From Microcoleus sp. FACHB-831 (GTDB taxonomy: Bacteria > Cyanobacteriota > Cyanobacteriia > Cyanobacteriales > FACHB-T130), in contig NZ_JACJON010000034.1 of the NCBI RefSeq assembly GCF_014695585.1, positions 1 to 64,000 on the forward strand: DNA of 64,000 nt, given 5' to 3'. The position numbers and the translations under genes are program-made. Shown piece after piece: positions 1-8,814 of the stretch. Below the pieces are notes generated by a model, which was not told the origin of the DNA, ran no database searches, and saw nothing but the letters and a program-made list of their open reading frames with translations. Position 1 is the stretch's first letter, and every line of letters begins with the position of its first letter.

Positions 1-177
1 CCCGATTTCTCACCAATTGAAAATTGTTGGTCGAAAGTCAAAAGTATACTACGTTCGCTCAGTCCCAGAAATTATCCAGATTTAGCCAAAGCAATTGAAG
101 AAGCTTTTAATAAAGTGTCTCTACAAGATATCCGTAACTGGTTTACTCACTCCTGTTACTGTACCTCACTAGAGTAG
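1..177 (+). mobile_element. IS630-like transposase, C-terminal fragment (cut by window edge)
   Basis: The frame is open from the first base and reads PDFSPIENCWSKVKSILRS and so on, ending at TAG 175-177. The PDFSPIEN.W motif followed by a basic stretch is the C-terminal end of the DDE domain of IS630/IS-Tc1-mariner transposases, where the Glu is the third catalytic acid. Only 58 residues are visible, so it cannot be told whether the upstream part is intact. The stop is immediately followed by coding remnants of a KGK-domain gene, with no visible terminal inverted repeat between them, so the element end is probably eroded or the two were joined by a deletion. Confidence 0.75.
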
Positions 178-443
178 TAAACGCTATATATGAAATTCCT
201 AGTCGTGGTGCTGCATATAAGACTAACTGGAAGTGGTTTCGTGAAGGTAAAGATTGCGAAGTTCTAAGAATTGGTGTTAACGGCTGGAAAAAAGGAAAAA
301 TGAGAATAAAACTTACTGTAGAATTTATTCCTGATGAACCAGAAATTCCAGAAACACCAGCCAGCAAGGAGCCAGAAATTAGCCAACCACAATCACCGCT
401 TGATGATATTCGTCGGATAATTAACCAAGAAAGTCAACCGTAA
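177..443 (+). pseudogene. KGK-domain protein gene, 5' end lost
   Basis: From about base 177 the frame reads VNAIYEIPSRG, then KDCEVLRIGVNGWKKGKMRI, and ends with SPLDDIRRIINQESQP at TAA 441-443. It is clearly paralogous to the intact KGK-domain gene at 659-1084, which carries WQKGKLRF and SPLDDIRRMINQES. No start codon is visible in this frame before the homology begins, and the frame runs back into the transposase tail, so the first half (about 50 residues) is missing. Relative to its paralogue it has a short proline/glutamate-rich insertion before the conserved C-terminus. I infer that insertion or deletion by the neighbouring IS element removed the promoter and start. Confidence 0.7.
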
Positions 444-519
444 AATTAATAACTACCCCCTAAATAGACGTATTTAATTATTTATATGATGTCAGAGGGA
501 AAATTACACTATTCTCAAT

Positions 520-544
520 GTTGGGTTTCGTGCTTCAACCCAAC
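520..544. repeat. Dispersed inverted repeat GTTGGGTT...AACCCAAC
   Basis: Eight-base arms 520-527 and 537-544 flank a 9-base loop, followed by CTAC. This is the layout of a small palindromic element frequently seen between cyanobacterial genes. It lies between the KGK pseudogene and the intact KGK gene and could act as a weak terminator, although there is no T-tract. Confidence 0.5.
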
Positions 545-658
545 CTACAAGATGATTTTGTTTGTGTACCCGATAATAGAATTTTCCAGATATCTTTGCA
601 AAACTGAAATCCTAGCGGATAATAGTTAATACGATAATTACAATAAATATAAATTGAT

Positions 659-1084
659 ATGGCCGATGGATTTAAGGTACTGCAATGTAATGATGATGAT
701 GTTTTGGCATTTGCACAACATACATTTAAAGTGGGTAACTTTATAGAGCGATGGAGTAAGGAGTTTCAAAGGCGAGAAGCTGGTAGCCAAATTAGCCAAC
801 TTAGCAGTATGGCTATAGGTGAAATGCAAATTAAGTCCGGTGAAATTACCTGGAAATCACCTATTAATGGAATAGATTGTGAATTTTTAAGACTTGGAAG
901 TACAAGCTGGCAAAAAGGAAAACTTAGATTTCAGGTTGGGGTAGAAGTTGTTCCTAATGAGCGTGAACTTGAAAAGAAAGTTAAAGTTAAAGTCAGCTTC
1001 GAGTTCTGCCCTGACGTTCCAGAAATCAGCCAAGCAGAATCACCACTTGATGATATTCGTCGAATGATTAACCAAGAAAGTTAA
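659..1084 (+). CDS. KGK-domain protein
   Basis: A 141-residue protein of unknown function. The central segment (residues about 60-100) contains the conserved Trp-x-Lys-Gly-Lys motif (WQKGKLRFQVGVEV) that names the cyanobacterial KGK family, and the C-terminus carries the short element SPLDDIRRMINQES, which is also present in the truncated paralogue just upstream. No signal peptide or membrane segment is visible, so it is probably cytoplasmic. The ATG at 659 lacks a good Shine-Dalgarno sequence, but no better in-frame start is present. The pair of related genes suggests a tandem family, one copy of which was broken by the adjacent transposase remnant. Function is not known from the family. Confidence 0.75.
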   Translation: MADGFKVLQCNDDDVLAFAQHTFKVGNFIERWSKEFQRREAGSQISQLSSMAIGEMQIKSGEITWKSPINGIDCEFLRLGSTSWQKGKLRFQVGVEVVPNERELEKKVKVKVSFEFCPDVPEISQAESPLDDIRRMINQES

Positions 1085-1203
1085 TAGTAAAGTTACTCAG
1101 CAAATTACCCCCTAGTTTTATTACATGTAGGGAAACCAGAGAGTTTGACCTATGTATTAATGCTTGTCTAAAACATCTTTTCTCAACAAGAAAAAAATTC
1201 CGG

Positions 1204-1287
1204 CTGGAGGCGGGAGCCTCCCGATCAACGTTCCCAGGCGGGAGCCTGGGAACGAGAGAAGGGTGGAGCCTGGGAACGAAAGAAGGG
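1204..1287. repeat. Cluster of REP-like palindromes (GGAGGC/GCCTCC and CGTTCCCAGGC/GCCTGGGAACG)
   Basis: Two consecutive hairpins share the loop GGGA: arms 1206-1211/1216-1221 and perfect 11-base arms 1229-1239/1244-1254. A third, partial unit (GGAGCCTGGGAACGA) follows at about 1264-1279. A related palindrome with A in place of C (CGTTACCAGGTT) is found at 13036-13060. The units lie in the gap before a minus-strand gene and resemble short palindromic repeats that multiply between cyanobacterial genes. Confidence 0.65.
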
Positions 1288-1289
1288 TA

Positions 1290-1595
1290 CTATTTACCGC
1301 TATAGTAAAAAGCAATCTCTTTATCTTTCAACGGGGCAAAGTTGGCGGCTGTTAGCATCTGATTGAGTTCGTCTTGAGGAATGTGCTTTGCTCCAATGCG
1401 GACTATTCTAGAGCGCATTGTATTAGATACGCCGCTGCGCTGCCGTCCAGCCTCCAAACCCATTACTTTGTTATAAAGTTCTAGTTTGGCTGTAGGAATT
1501 GGAGAGCCATCAAAATCAACTCCCTTGGCTATAGCTACATCGATAGCATCAGCGCCTGTAGTTGTTTCAGTCTGTGGGTTAGTTTCAGTAGACAT
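1290..1595 (-). CDS. Conserved small protein of unknown function
   Basis: A 101-residue product if translation starts at the ATG 1595-1593 (MSTETNPQTETTTG); an ATG 48 bases upstream is possible but lies inside the leader of the divergent HNH gene. The first 20 residues are Thr/Glu-rich and look disordered. The rest reads as a compact soluble domain with no Cys, no signal peptide and no membrane segment, ending IAFYYSGK. I do not recognise the family. It is transcribed away from the HNH nuclease gene (35 bases between the two starts), so the two may share a regulatory region, but no functional link can be shown. Confidence 0.5.
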   Translation of the reverse strand: MSTETNPQTETTTGADAIDVAIAKGVDFDGSPIPTAKLELYNKVMGLEAGRQRSGVSNTMRSRIVRIGAKHIPQDELNQMLTAANFAPLKDKEIAFYYSGK

Positions 1596-1630
1596 TGCAG
1601 CATGGGATCGCGTGTACAGGAGTATTTTAT

Positions 1631-1876
1631 ATGAGTAAGACACCCCGAATTCGCATACCGCCAGAAGTAAGGAAATATGTTTTTGAGCGCGATCGCTACC
1701 AATGTCGCAGCTGCGGTAAAACTAAGCTAGAAACTAACCTCAGCATCGACCACATCATACCCCTAGCGCGTGGTGGCAGCAACGATATCAGCAACCTGCA
1801 CTCCCTTTGCCTCACCTGCAACCAGCAGAAAACAGACAAGTTAGATCCCCGCTTCCGCCGTCATTTCGATCTTTAG
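1631..1876 (+). CDS. HNH endonuclease
   Basis: An 81-residue protein starting at ATG 1631, preceded by AGGAG at 1618-1622 (8-base spacing), which selects this start over the ATG at 1595. It has the complete short HNH fold: CRSC (first zinc pair), SIDHIIPLARGG with the catalytic His, then N-x-x-x-L and CLTC (second zinc pair) and QQKTDK. Stand-alone HNH proteins of this size are common in cyanobacteria and bind a structural zinc plus a catalytic metal to nick or cleave DNA. They can be remnants of mobile introns or restriction systems, or phage-related, and the neighbourhood does not decide which. The divergent neighbour is an unknown protein. Confidence 0.85.
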   Translation: MSKTPRIRIPPEVRKYVFERDRYQCRSCGKTKLETNLSIDHIIPLARGGSNDISNLHSLCLTCNQQKTDKLDPRFRRHFDL

Positions 1877-1893
1877 TAACTAAAAATTAAAAA

Positions 1894-1927
1894 GGCAAAA
1901 GTAAAAGATATTTCTTTTACTTTTGCC
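1894..1927. terminator. Long GGCAAAAG-type hairpin between convergent genes
   Basis: Perfect 15-base arms 1894-1908 and 1913-1927 (GGCAAAAGTAAAAGA and its complement) with a 4-base loop. It lies between the ends of the HNH gene and the GH57 gene, where a bidirectional terminator would be expected. The same purine-rich arm sequence recurs at 6413-6447 and 54461-54506, so it is both a terminator candidate and a member of a dispersed family. Confidence 0.6.
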
Positions 1928-1963
1928 CTCGTTAGCAGGCTATGCCTGAAAATGTTTTGACTT

Positions 1964-4657
1964 CTAAGCCATCTGGTTGAACCAAACGCTAACATCGACA
2001 GCTAACTTTTGTCCCAATTGTAGGAGGCTTCGCAAAACTGCAATGCGAGTTAGAGTTTCTGGCATAGCAGCATCGCCAAAATTATCCCCCGGCTGGGATT
2101 GAAGAGCCTCAAGACACTGCGGCACAATATGGCTCTGGAGACAGCTAAAGTAAAGTTCCTGGCAGCGGTCGAGAGATAAACCAAGATTCAAGCGATCGCT
2201 CACTTCAATCATCCGCTGCAATCTTTGAACATCGCCAGCTAACGTAGTTGGGTTAGCATCGTGCAACAAGTTCCACAGCGATCGCAATATTAACCGCTCC
2301 AAAGTTGGACGTGCTTCTGGCATATTCAACTTACACCGCAGATTGTTTGCCTCAGTAGCGATCGCCTCTAATTCTGCCAAATGACGATTAATCTGTTGCG
2401 CTTCCCCAGTTTCTTGCTCCAGCGCCCTTAAAGATTTGAGGAACCGATGCCCCAACGCCACCTCAGCCGCTACCTGCAACTCTTGCGGGACTGGCAACTC
2501 ATCTCGCTGGAACGCCATCAGCACGCCGTAGTTATCCCGGTAAACCTGTGCATACAGTTTATCCAGCCGTGCTAGAGTTTCCTGACTCAATAGCCGCATG
2601 ATCCGGTGCCGTTCTTCGGCAAACAAGTTCTGCAAGCTAAACGACTGATTGCCAAACAACTCGGACATCGCCAAAATTGCATGGGCAGCACTCGCTTGTT
2701 TTAGCGATGCAAATACTTTATCTTTCAACTGACTGTAAGCGCGACGACCTGCGAAAGTTTGAATGCAGCAGTGGAAATCCCAGCCACCTAGATGCAGCAC
2801 GGCGAACACCAAATGTTCGCTTTCCCAAGTAATTTCTGAAACCATCCGCACTTGTCCGACTGCAACAGTCAGCGATCCCATGCGTTGCAACTGGTAATCT
2901 AGCTGATGGACATCGTAGCAGTAGAGCCGCTGTTGCTGGGGATACGTTGTAAATAGCGAACTGATGGCGTATTGCGCTGCCACTTGCTTGAAGCTAATCT
3001 GAGCCGATAGCACCAATTGGCGATAAACTTCAGCGCCGTGTTTAAAGAATTCCACATTGCTGGGAGCCATACCCAGCCGTTTGAGAAATCCTTTTTCTAG
3101 CTGCACTCCAGCGACATCGCCAGCCAGTTCTATAGCGCGGGAGGCATAGCGGAGAATTTGCACCCCTTCTGGGCGGGATAGTTCTTCAAAGAACCAACCG
3201 CAACTGGTGTACATCAGCAGGGCGTGGCGCTGCATTTCCAATAGGCGCAGGGCGTCTATTTGTTCGGCGGGGCTGAGTTTGCGTACTCGATGACGGGTGA
3301 GGAAGCGGTCAATATTAGCAGGAGAGCGATCGCGGATTACTTTTATATACTCATCTCGCGCCAGCCAGGGATCGCGGAAGAACTTGCGTCCAGTTTCTTC
3401 AAAAATCGGCACTAGCTGATCTCGCACCCAATTCAGCGCGTTCCGCAACGGACGCCGCCACTTTTGATTCCAACTACCGCCCCCGCCGCAACCACAATCT
3501 TCTTGCCAGCGGTCAACGCCGTGAGCGCAACTCCATGCTGTGACTGGCTTCAGTTCTACTTCCCAAGTTGGGGGATTGATGCTGAGGTAGTGGGCAAAGT
3601 TGGTAACAGTCCAACCGCGACTGCGAAACTCTTCTGTGAATGCGTAGGCTAGGCACTTCTCAGTTCCTCCCTTGTGGTGTCCGAAGGTTTCTCCATCTGT
3701 GGCGACAGAAATTAGCTGGGAGGGGCGATTATCCCCGCGCACCGCTTGCCCTATCCTACCGACTAAGTGATGGGAACTGCTGAGGACATCATTAAAACCC
3801 ATATCCCGCGATATCGGCCCGTCATAGAAAAATATATCTATATATGGCGTGTCTGTTGTGTCGTCGTTGCTGGCGAATGTCGAGCTAGTGCTGAGTGGGT
3901 CGCTATTGCTGAGGGTTGCCTTTAGGTAACAGCGATAGGGGCGTGTGGGATCGATCTGAGAGCCGCCTACCTCCAGCCACTGGGTTACGGGCTGTTCATC
4001 TGTTGGTATCATCCGACACCTCTGTGCTTGAGAGGGAGCGAGGATGATAAATTTAATACCTTCTGCTACTAGCACCTCTAGGGTGGGATAGTCTACAGCG
4101 GTTTCCGCCAGCCACATACCTTCGGGCATACGACCAAAGCGCGAACGGAAATCTTCTATACCCCAGCGAATTTGGGTGTATTTGTCGCGCTCGTTAGCCA
4201 GGGGCATGATGATGTGGTTGTATACTTGAGCGATCGCATTTCCGTGCCCGTTAAGGCGCTCGGCACTTTTGCGGTCAGCTTCTAGTATTTTTTGATACAC
4301 TTCAACATCGTAGCGTTCCAGCCAGCTCATCAGCGTCGCACCGATGTTGAAGCTCAAATACTCATAGTTATTAACGATCCCCACAACGTCCGCATAGTCA
4401 TTCAAGATCCTCGCGAAAGCATTGGGGCGGTAACATTCGTGATGTATGCGTTCGTTCCAGTCATGGAAAGGAGACGCACTCGGTTGACGTTCAATAGCGT
4501 CTAGATAAGGGTTTTCGCGGGGTGGCTGGTAAAAATGGCCGTGTACTGTAACGTAAACACCCGTAGCCGTTTTTAAGGGATCGGGGCCTAGATGGGCAGA
4601 AACATCGTTCTTAGCTATTGAAGATGCGATATCAGCAGCTGAATTCATGCTTTTCAT
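1964..4657 (-). CDS. Glycoside hydrolase family 57 protein with DUF3536 domain
   Basis: An 897-residue protein. Residues about 30-360 form a GH57-type (alpha-amylase/4-alpha-glucanotransferase-like) barrel: it begins VTVHGHFYQPPRENPYLD, continues with the YRPNAFARI and NNYEYLSFNIG segments, and contains GMWLAETAVD, where the Glu is the expected nucleophile of the family. The long alpha-helical remainder fits the DUF3536 region found fused to GH57 in cyanobacteria. A Cys/Gly-rich stretch (DCGCGGGGSWNQKW) lies near residue 400. There is no signal peptide, which suggests a cytoplasmic enzyme acting on glycogen or another alpha-glucan. The exact substrate is not known for this subgroup. The gene stands alone on the minus strand. 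Confidence 0.85.
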   Translation of the reverse strand: MKSMNSAADIASSIAKNDVSAHLGPDPLKTATGVYVTVHGHFYQPPRENPYLDAIERQPSASPFHDWNERIHHECYRPNAFARILNDYADVVGIVNNYEYLSFNIGATLMSWLERYDVEVYQKILEADRKSAERLNGHGNAIAQVYNHIIMPLANERDKYTQIRWGIEDFRSRFGRMPEGMWLAETAVDYPTLEVLVAEGIKFIILAPSQAQRCRMIPTDEQPVTQWLEVGGSQIDPTRPYRCYLKATLSNSDPLSTSSTFASNDDTTDTPYIDIFFYDGPISRDMGFNDVLSSSHHLVGRIGQAVRGDNRPSQLISVATDGETFGHHKGGTEKCLAYAFTEEFRSRGWTVTNFAHYLSINPPTWEVELKPVTAWSCAHGVDRWQEDCGCGGGGSWNQKWRRPLRNALNWVRDQLVPIFEETGRKFFRDPWLARDEYIKVIRDRSPANIDRFLTRHRVRKLSPAEQIDALRLLEMQRHALLMYTSCGWFFEELSRPEGVQILRYASRAIELAGDVAGVQLEKGFLKRLGMAPSNVEFFKHGAEVYRQLVLSAQISFKQVAAQYAISSLFTTYPQQQRLYCYDVHQLDYQLQRMGSLTVAVGQVRMVSEITWESEHLVFAVLHLGGWDFHCCIQTFAGRRAYSQLKDKVFASLKQASAAHAILAMSELFGNQSFSLQNLFAEERHRIMRLLSQETLARLDKLYAQVYRDNYGVLMAFQRDELPVPQELQVAAEVALGHRFLKSLRALEQETGEAQQINRHLAELEAIATEANNLRCKLNMPEARPTLERLILRSLWNLLHDANPTTLAGDVQRLQRMIEVSDRLNLGLSLDRCQELYFSCLQSHIVPQCLEALQSQPGDNFGDAAMPETLTRIAVLRSLLQLGQKLAVDVSVWFNQMA

Positions 4658-5259
4658 CCAAATCGAATAATTTATTTACATCCACAAATTGAAGCCCGCC
4701 CCGACTGCGCTACTAAGAGCAGACTCGGTTAAAAAATCGAGATCGAAGACTATGGGTTGCAATCAAAATTGGTGGGATCGCGTAGCCTTGCGGCCTAGAA
4801 GCATCGCGCGTTACAGCCAATCAGCATTCCGGCAGGCGTTTAAATCCATTTTCCCATTTAAAACTCACTGGAGCGATGGGTGTGGGGATCAAAGCGCTAC
4901 TAATTTAACTGCAACTTAACACATTAAACCCCACGCTTTGGGTTAGCATAACCGCCAATTGACGGATTTGCATTAATACTTTGCAATATCTACCTAATGG
5001 GTTAATAAATTAAGATTTCGTTACATAAAATGTATCGATCCCGCAATCCAAAAACAAATTTATAGTGTAATTAATTTGTCTTTTGGCTGATAAGTGAGAC
5101 AATAGCGCCTTTGCTAAATTTACTTCACTCGATAGAGTTTCCTATCAGCAGATTACGGAGGCAACCACCAAAAGAATGAATATTTAAGGGGCGATCGCGC
5201 CAGCTAAGCGATTATCCTAGAGTCTGATTCGAGACTGCTGCAAGACACGAAAAATCTTG
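4658..5259. other. Intergenic region, divergent promoters expected
   Basis: About 600 bases between the divergently transcribed GH57 gene and the first CAX gene. It is AT-rich towards the CAX side and contains a few HIP1-like sites. A 76-codon frame at 4689-4919 has no homology that I recognise, no ribosome site, and reads like random sequence. I see no RNA gene or repeat. The promoters of both flanking genes must lie here but cannot be pinned down by eye. Confidence 0.5.
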
Positions 5260-6378
5260 ATGTTAAACCTAAACACATTCATTTCCCTTCTATTGGTGTT
5301 CATCCCTGTATCCATCGCAGCGCACTTTCTACACTGGGGAGCGGCTATTATATTCATCACAGCCTGTCTGGGGATCATCCCCCTTGCCGCCTGGATGGGC
5401 ACAGCAACCGAAGAAATCGCCGTTGTTCTCGGCCCCTCAATGGGAGGGTTGTTAAACGCCACCTTTGGCAACGCGACAGAACTCATTATTGCCCTAGTTG
5501 CCCTCAACGCTGGGCTGATGGATGTCGTCAAAGCCAGCATCACCGGATCGATTATCAGCAACTTGCTCCTAGTAATGGGTTTCTCCATGCTGCTGGGGGG
5601 ACTGCGCTACAAAGAGCAGGAATTTCAGCCGATTGTGGCGCGGGTGAATGCTTCCTCCATGAATTTGGCCGTGATTGCGATTTTGCTGCCCTCGGCGATG
5701 GACTTCACCTCGACGGGGATCGATCGAGTCGCCATCCAGCAGCTTTCAATCGCTGTTGCCTTTGTGTTAATCGCAGTCTACGGTTTGACACTGCTATTTT
5801 CAATGAAAACTCACACTTATCTCTACGATGTGGGTTTAGCGGAGATGGACCCAGCTGAGTTAGCCGAGGCAAATTTGGCTCCAGACGACCCCAAAGGTGA
5901 AGTTAATCTTACGCTGTGGATTGGGGTGCTACTAGGAGCTACTCTCCTTGTGGCATATGAGTCAGAACTGCTCGTAGGTACTCTAGAAGAAGCCACAAAC
6001 CAGCTAGGGCTGTCGGCATTGTTTACCGGGGTGATCTTAGTGCCGATTATTGGCAATGCTGCGGAACACGCCACTGCTGTGACTGTGGCGATGAAAAACA
6101 AGATGGATCTAAGCGTCTCCGTTGCACTGGGTTCTAGCCTGCAAATTGCCCTGTTTGTAGCGCCTGTATTGGTTCTGGCAGGCTGGGTGATGGGTAAACC
6201 AATGGATTTAGAATTTAATCCGTTTGAGCTAGTAGCCGTTTCAGTGGCCGTCTTGATTGCCAATTCTATTAGTTCTGATGGTCGGTCGAACTGGCTGGAA
6301 GGCACATTGCTCTTGGCGGCATATTTGGTTTTGGGACTCGCCTTTTATTTCCATCCCGTAATGGTGGCAATGGGGTAA
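5260..6378 (+). CDS. Calcium/proton antiporter, CAX family (first copy)
   Basis: A 372-residue polytopic membrane protein with about 11 hydrophobic segments split by an acidic loop (residues about 190-215), the usual architecture and length of bacterial CAX exchangers. Both inverted-repeat signatures are intact: c-1 GNATELIIAL (Gly70, Asn71, Glu74) and c-2 GNAAEHATAVTVAMKNKMDL (Gly265, Asn266, Glu269, His270), followed by GSSLQIALF with Gln295. In the family these residues form the cation site that exchanges Ca2+ for H+ across the membrane. ATG 5260 is chosen over an in-frame TTG one codon upstream. The gene is followed after 171 bases by a kinase-WD40 gene, and a second CAX gene with the same kind of neighbours lies at 9676. 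Confidence 0.92.
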   Translation: MLNLNTFISLLLVFIPVSIAAHFLHWGAAIIFITACLGIIPLAAWMGTATEEIAVVLGPSMGGLLNATFGNATELIIALVALNAGLMDVVKASITGSIISNLLLVMGFSMLLGGLRYKEQEFQPIVARVNASSMNLAVIAILLPSAMDFTSTGIDRVAIQQLSIAVAFVLIAVYGLTLLFSMKTHTYLYDVGLAEMDPAELAEANLAPDDPKGEVNLTLWIGVLLGATLLVAYESELLVGTLEEATNQLGLSALFTGVILVPIIGNAAEHATAVTVAMKNKMDLSVSVALGSSLQIALFVAPVLVLAGWVMGKPMDLEFNPFELVAVSVAVLIANSISSDGRSNWLEGTLLLAAYLVLGLAFYFHPVMVAMG

Positions 6379-6412
6379 AACTAGAAAGGGCGAAGCTTCC
6401 CGCAAAGGATAT

Positions 6413-6447
6413 AAAGGCAAAAGAAAGAGAAAGAGGCTTTTGCCTTT
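6413..6447. repeat. GGCAAAAG-type hairpin after CAX1
   Basis: Eleven-base arms AAAGGCAAAAG (6413-6423) and CTTTTGCCTTT (6437-6447), followed by TGTCTTTCTTTTG. It belongs to the same purine-rich family as the hairpins at 1894 and 54461. Its position 35 bases after the CAX stop, with a T-rich flank, suggests it ends or attenuates the CAX transcript before the kinase gene. Confidence 0.5.
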
Positions 6448-6549
6448 TGTCTTTCTTTTGACTGCTACTGAATTAGTTAAATATACCGATGTGCAGAGGG
6501 TACGCGATCGCCATCATATTAAGTAAATACGACCACACCCTCGCCTCCC

Positions 6550-8634
6550 ATGCAGCTCTGCCTTAATCCCACCTGCCCCAATCCAGGCGATCCTCTGAAC
6601 GCCAATAATCCCATCTGTCGCCAGTGCGGCACCCAGTTACTGCTGCAACAGCGCTATCGAGTGATTCGCCTGCTAGGGGAAGGAGGCTTTGGCAAAACCT
6701 ACGAAATTGACGATCTGGGGACAACAAAAGTTTTAAAAGTCCTCCTAGTAAATTCTCCCAAGGCTGTTTCCCTATTTCAGCAAGAAGCCAGGGTATTAAG
6801 TCAGCTAAATCATCCCGGCATACCTAAAGTTGAGCCAGACGGGTACTTCACCTTTTTCCCCAAAGATAGCCAGTCGCCGCTGCACTGCCTGGTAATGGAA
6901 AAAATTGAGGGAATAAATCTAGAGCAGTGGTTTTTGCAGAGGAATAACGAACCCCTCTCCCAAGGGCAAGCAATTATCTGGCTGCGTCAGCTAACTGAAA
7001 TTTTGCATCAAGTACACGAGCAACTTTATTTTCACCGAGACATAAAGCCATCCAACATCATGCTGCGTCCCAACGGACAGCTGGCGTTAATAGACTTTGG
7101 CAGTGCTAGGGAAATGACTCTGACTTATCTGGTGAAAGTTGGTGGGGGGCGAGATGTCACGGGGATAGTTTCACCAGGCTACACGCCAATGGAGCAAGCC
7201 AACGGTAAAGCAGTTCCGCAATCGGATTTTTTTGCTTTGGGACGTACCTTTATTTATTTACTGACGGGTAAATCTCCTTATGACGTTCCGGAAAACTCGC
7301 GCACGGGTGAGTTGCTTTGGCGCGATTATGCGCTGCAAGTTTCAAGACCGCTGGCAAATTTGCTCGATCATTTGATGGCTCCTTTTGCAGGCAATCGCCC
7401 TCACAATGCTCAGATGATTTTGCATTGCTTGGAGGCTATTGACCTAACGAGCCATTTACCGGAGTTATCTACTCAGACGCATGAGGGTGGCTCTGGGGGT
7501 AAGAGGGGGCGATCGCCTTCTCGTGGTGGTTTTGTTGGAATCAAAAAACTGCGGACAAAAGCGGCAAAGTCCAAAAAGTACCTGGCGATCAGCTGCTCGA
7601 TGCTGCTGCTGGGATTAACACTAACTACACTCTATAACTATGTTGCAGATAACCCCTTTTTGCAGTCATCGCTATGGGTTTCACCAGACGCAGAAGACTT
7701 ACATTCTCAACTAATTTCATCTCCTATAGAAAAGGTTTCGCAGCAAAAAATTTCTCGGTTGGAAACACCCGTTGGAAATTTACGCGGAGTTAATGCGATC
7801 GCCATCAGTGCCGATGGGCAGACCATCGCTAGCGGAAATCAAAATGGCACGATTTATCTGTGGAAAATGGGCAACGGACAATTGAAAAACACTCTGAGAG
7901 GACATTCACATGGAGTGAATTCCGTCGCTATCAGCCCGTCGGGGGAAACCCTTGCCAGTGCCAGTGCAGACAACACCATCAAGCTGTGGGATCTCAAGAC
8001 AGGAGAACTCGTCCGCACCCTTAAGGGGCATTCAGCTTGGGTATCTTCTGTTGCCTTTAGTCCGGATGGTAAAACCCTCGCCAGTAGCAGCTATGACAAA
8101 ACAATTAAGCTGTGGGATCTCAATACAGGAGAAGTCGTCCGCACCCTCAAGGGCCATTCAGCTTGGATTTTTGCTGTTGCCTTTAGTCCGAATGGTGCGA
8201 CTCTGGGAAGTAGCAGTTATGACAACACCATCAAGCTGTGGGATCTGAAGACTGGAGAATTGAGAAAAAGCCTCAAGGGCGATACTGAGAGGATTTTGAC
8301 TCTTGCTATCAGCAGCGATGGGCGAACGCTGGCAAGCGGTAGTGCAGAGGGTGATATTGAACTTTGGGATATTTCCCAGGGTAAAATTCGCCATACTCTT
8401 AACGGTCATAAAGATTGGGTTCGGTCGGTTGCTTTCAGCCCCGATGGCAAGACTCTTGCTAGTGGCAGTGCAGACTACACGAGCAAGCTTTGGAACGTGC
8501 AAACTGGCGAACTGCTAAACACATTTACAGGGCATTCCGATCATGTGCGGTCGGTTGTGTTTAGCCCGGATGGGGAGACTCTTGTCAGTGGCAGTTACGA
8601 CAACACCATAAAGTTTTGGCGCTTGCAGAAGTAA
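6550..8634 (+). CDS. Ser/Thr protein kinase with C-terminal WD40 propeller
   Basis: A 694-residue protein. Residues 4-26 hold a zinc-ribbon-like CxxxxC...CxxC. The kinase domain (about 36-290) is complete: GEGGFGKTY P-loop (43-51), Lys63, helix-C Glu79, HRDIKPSN (162-169) with catalytic Asp164, and DFG (182-184). A basic linker leads to one transmembrane helix (about 344-365), so the kinase is cytoplasmic and the propeller should be on the far side of the membrane. From about residue 412 there are seven WD40 repeats of 42 residues, enough for a closed seven-bladed beta-propeller. This domain order is typical of cyanobacterial PknB-like kinases. The substrate is unknown. It lies between a Ca2+ antiporter gene and a PGB-fold gene on the same strand. 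Confidence 0.93.
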   Translation: MQLCLNPTCPNPGDPLNANNPICRQCGTQLLLQQRYRVIRLLGEGGFGKTYEIDDLGTTKVLKVLLVNSPKAVSLFQQEARVLSQLNHPGIPKVEPDGYFTFFPKDSQSPLHCLVMEKIEGINLEQWFLQRNNEPLSQGQAIIWLRQLTEILHQVHEQLYFHRDIKPSNIMLRPNGQLALIDFGSAREMTLTYLVKVGGGRDVTGIVSPGYTPMEQANGKAVPQSDFFALGRTFIYLLTGKSPYDVPENSRTGELLWRDYALQVSRPLANLLDHLMAPFAGNRPHNAQMILHCLEAIDLTSHLPELSTQTHEGGSGGKRGRSPSRGGFVGIKKLRTKAAKSKKYLAISCSMLLLGLTLTTLYNYVADNPFLQSSLWVSPDAEDLHSQLISSPIEKVSQQKISRLETPVGNLRGVNAIAISADGQTIASGNQNGTIYLWKMGNGQLKNTLRGHSHGVNSVAISPSGETLASASADNTIKLWDLKTGELVRTLKGHSAWVSSVAFSPDGKTLASSSYDKTIKLWDLNTGEVVRTLKGHSAWIFAVAFSPNGATLGSSSYDNTIKLWDLKTGELRKSLKGDTERILTLAISSDGRTLASGSAEGDIELWDISQGKIRHTLNGHKDWVRSVAFSPDGKTLASGSADYTSKLWNVQTGELLNTFTGHSDHVRSVVFSPDGETLVSGSYDNTIKFWRLQK

Positions 8635-8814
8635 GTAAGTCAAAATTTAAGAAGGGGTATTGCGATCGCGTAGCTTTAATTTAGAGTGCATCACCTCATG
8701 CTTATGGGCGACCATCTAGGATGAGTTCAAATACACCTAATAGGGCGAAGGGGAAGCATGGATGCGGCGATTACTTTGGAAATGTAGAGACAAAGTTTTC
8801 CCGGAGTATAAATC

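Noticed and set aside
1164-1355. Plus-strand frame of 63 codons
   Set aside because: It translates through the REP-like palindromes, repeating RREPGNERR, and overlaps the end of the minus-strand gene; no ribosome site.
4689-4919. Plus-strand frame of 76 codons in the GH57-CAX gap
   Set aside because: Random-looking composition, no ribosome site, no recognisable domain.
5823-6305. 160-codon antisense frame within CAX1
   Set aside because: Ser/Thr/Ala/Pro-rich shadow of the antiporter gene, which has full family conservation on the plus strand.
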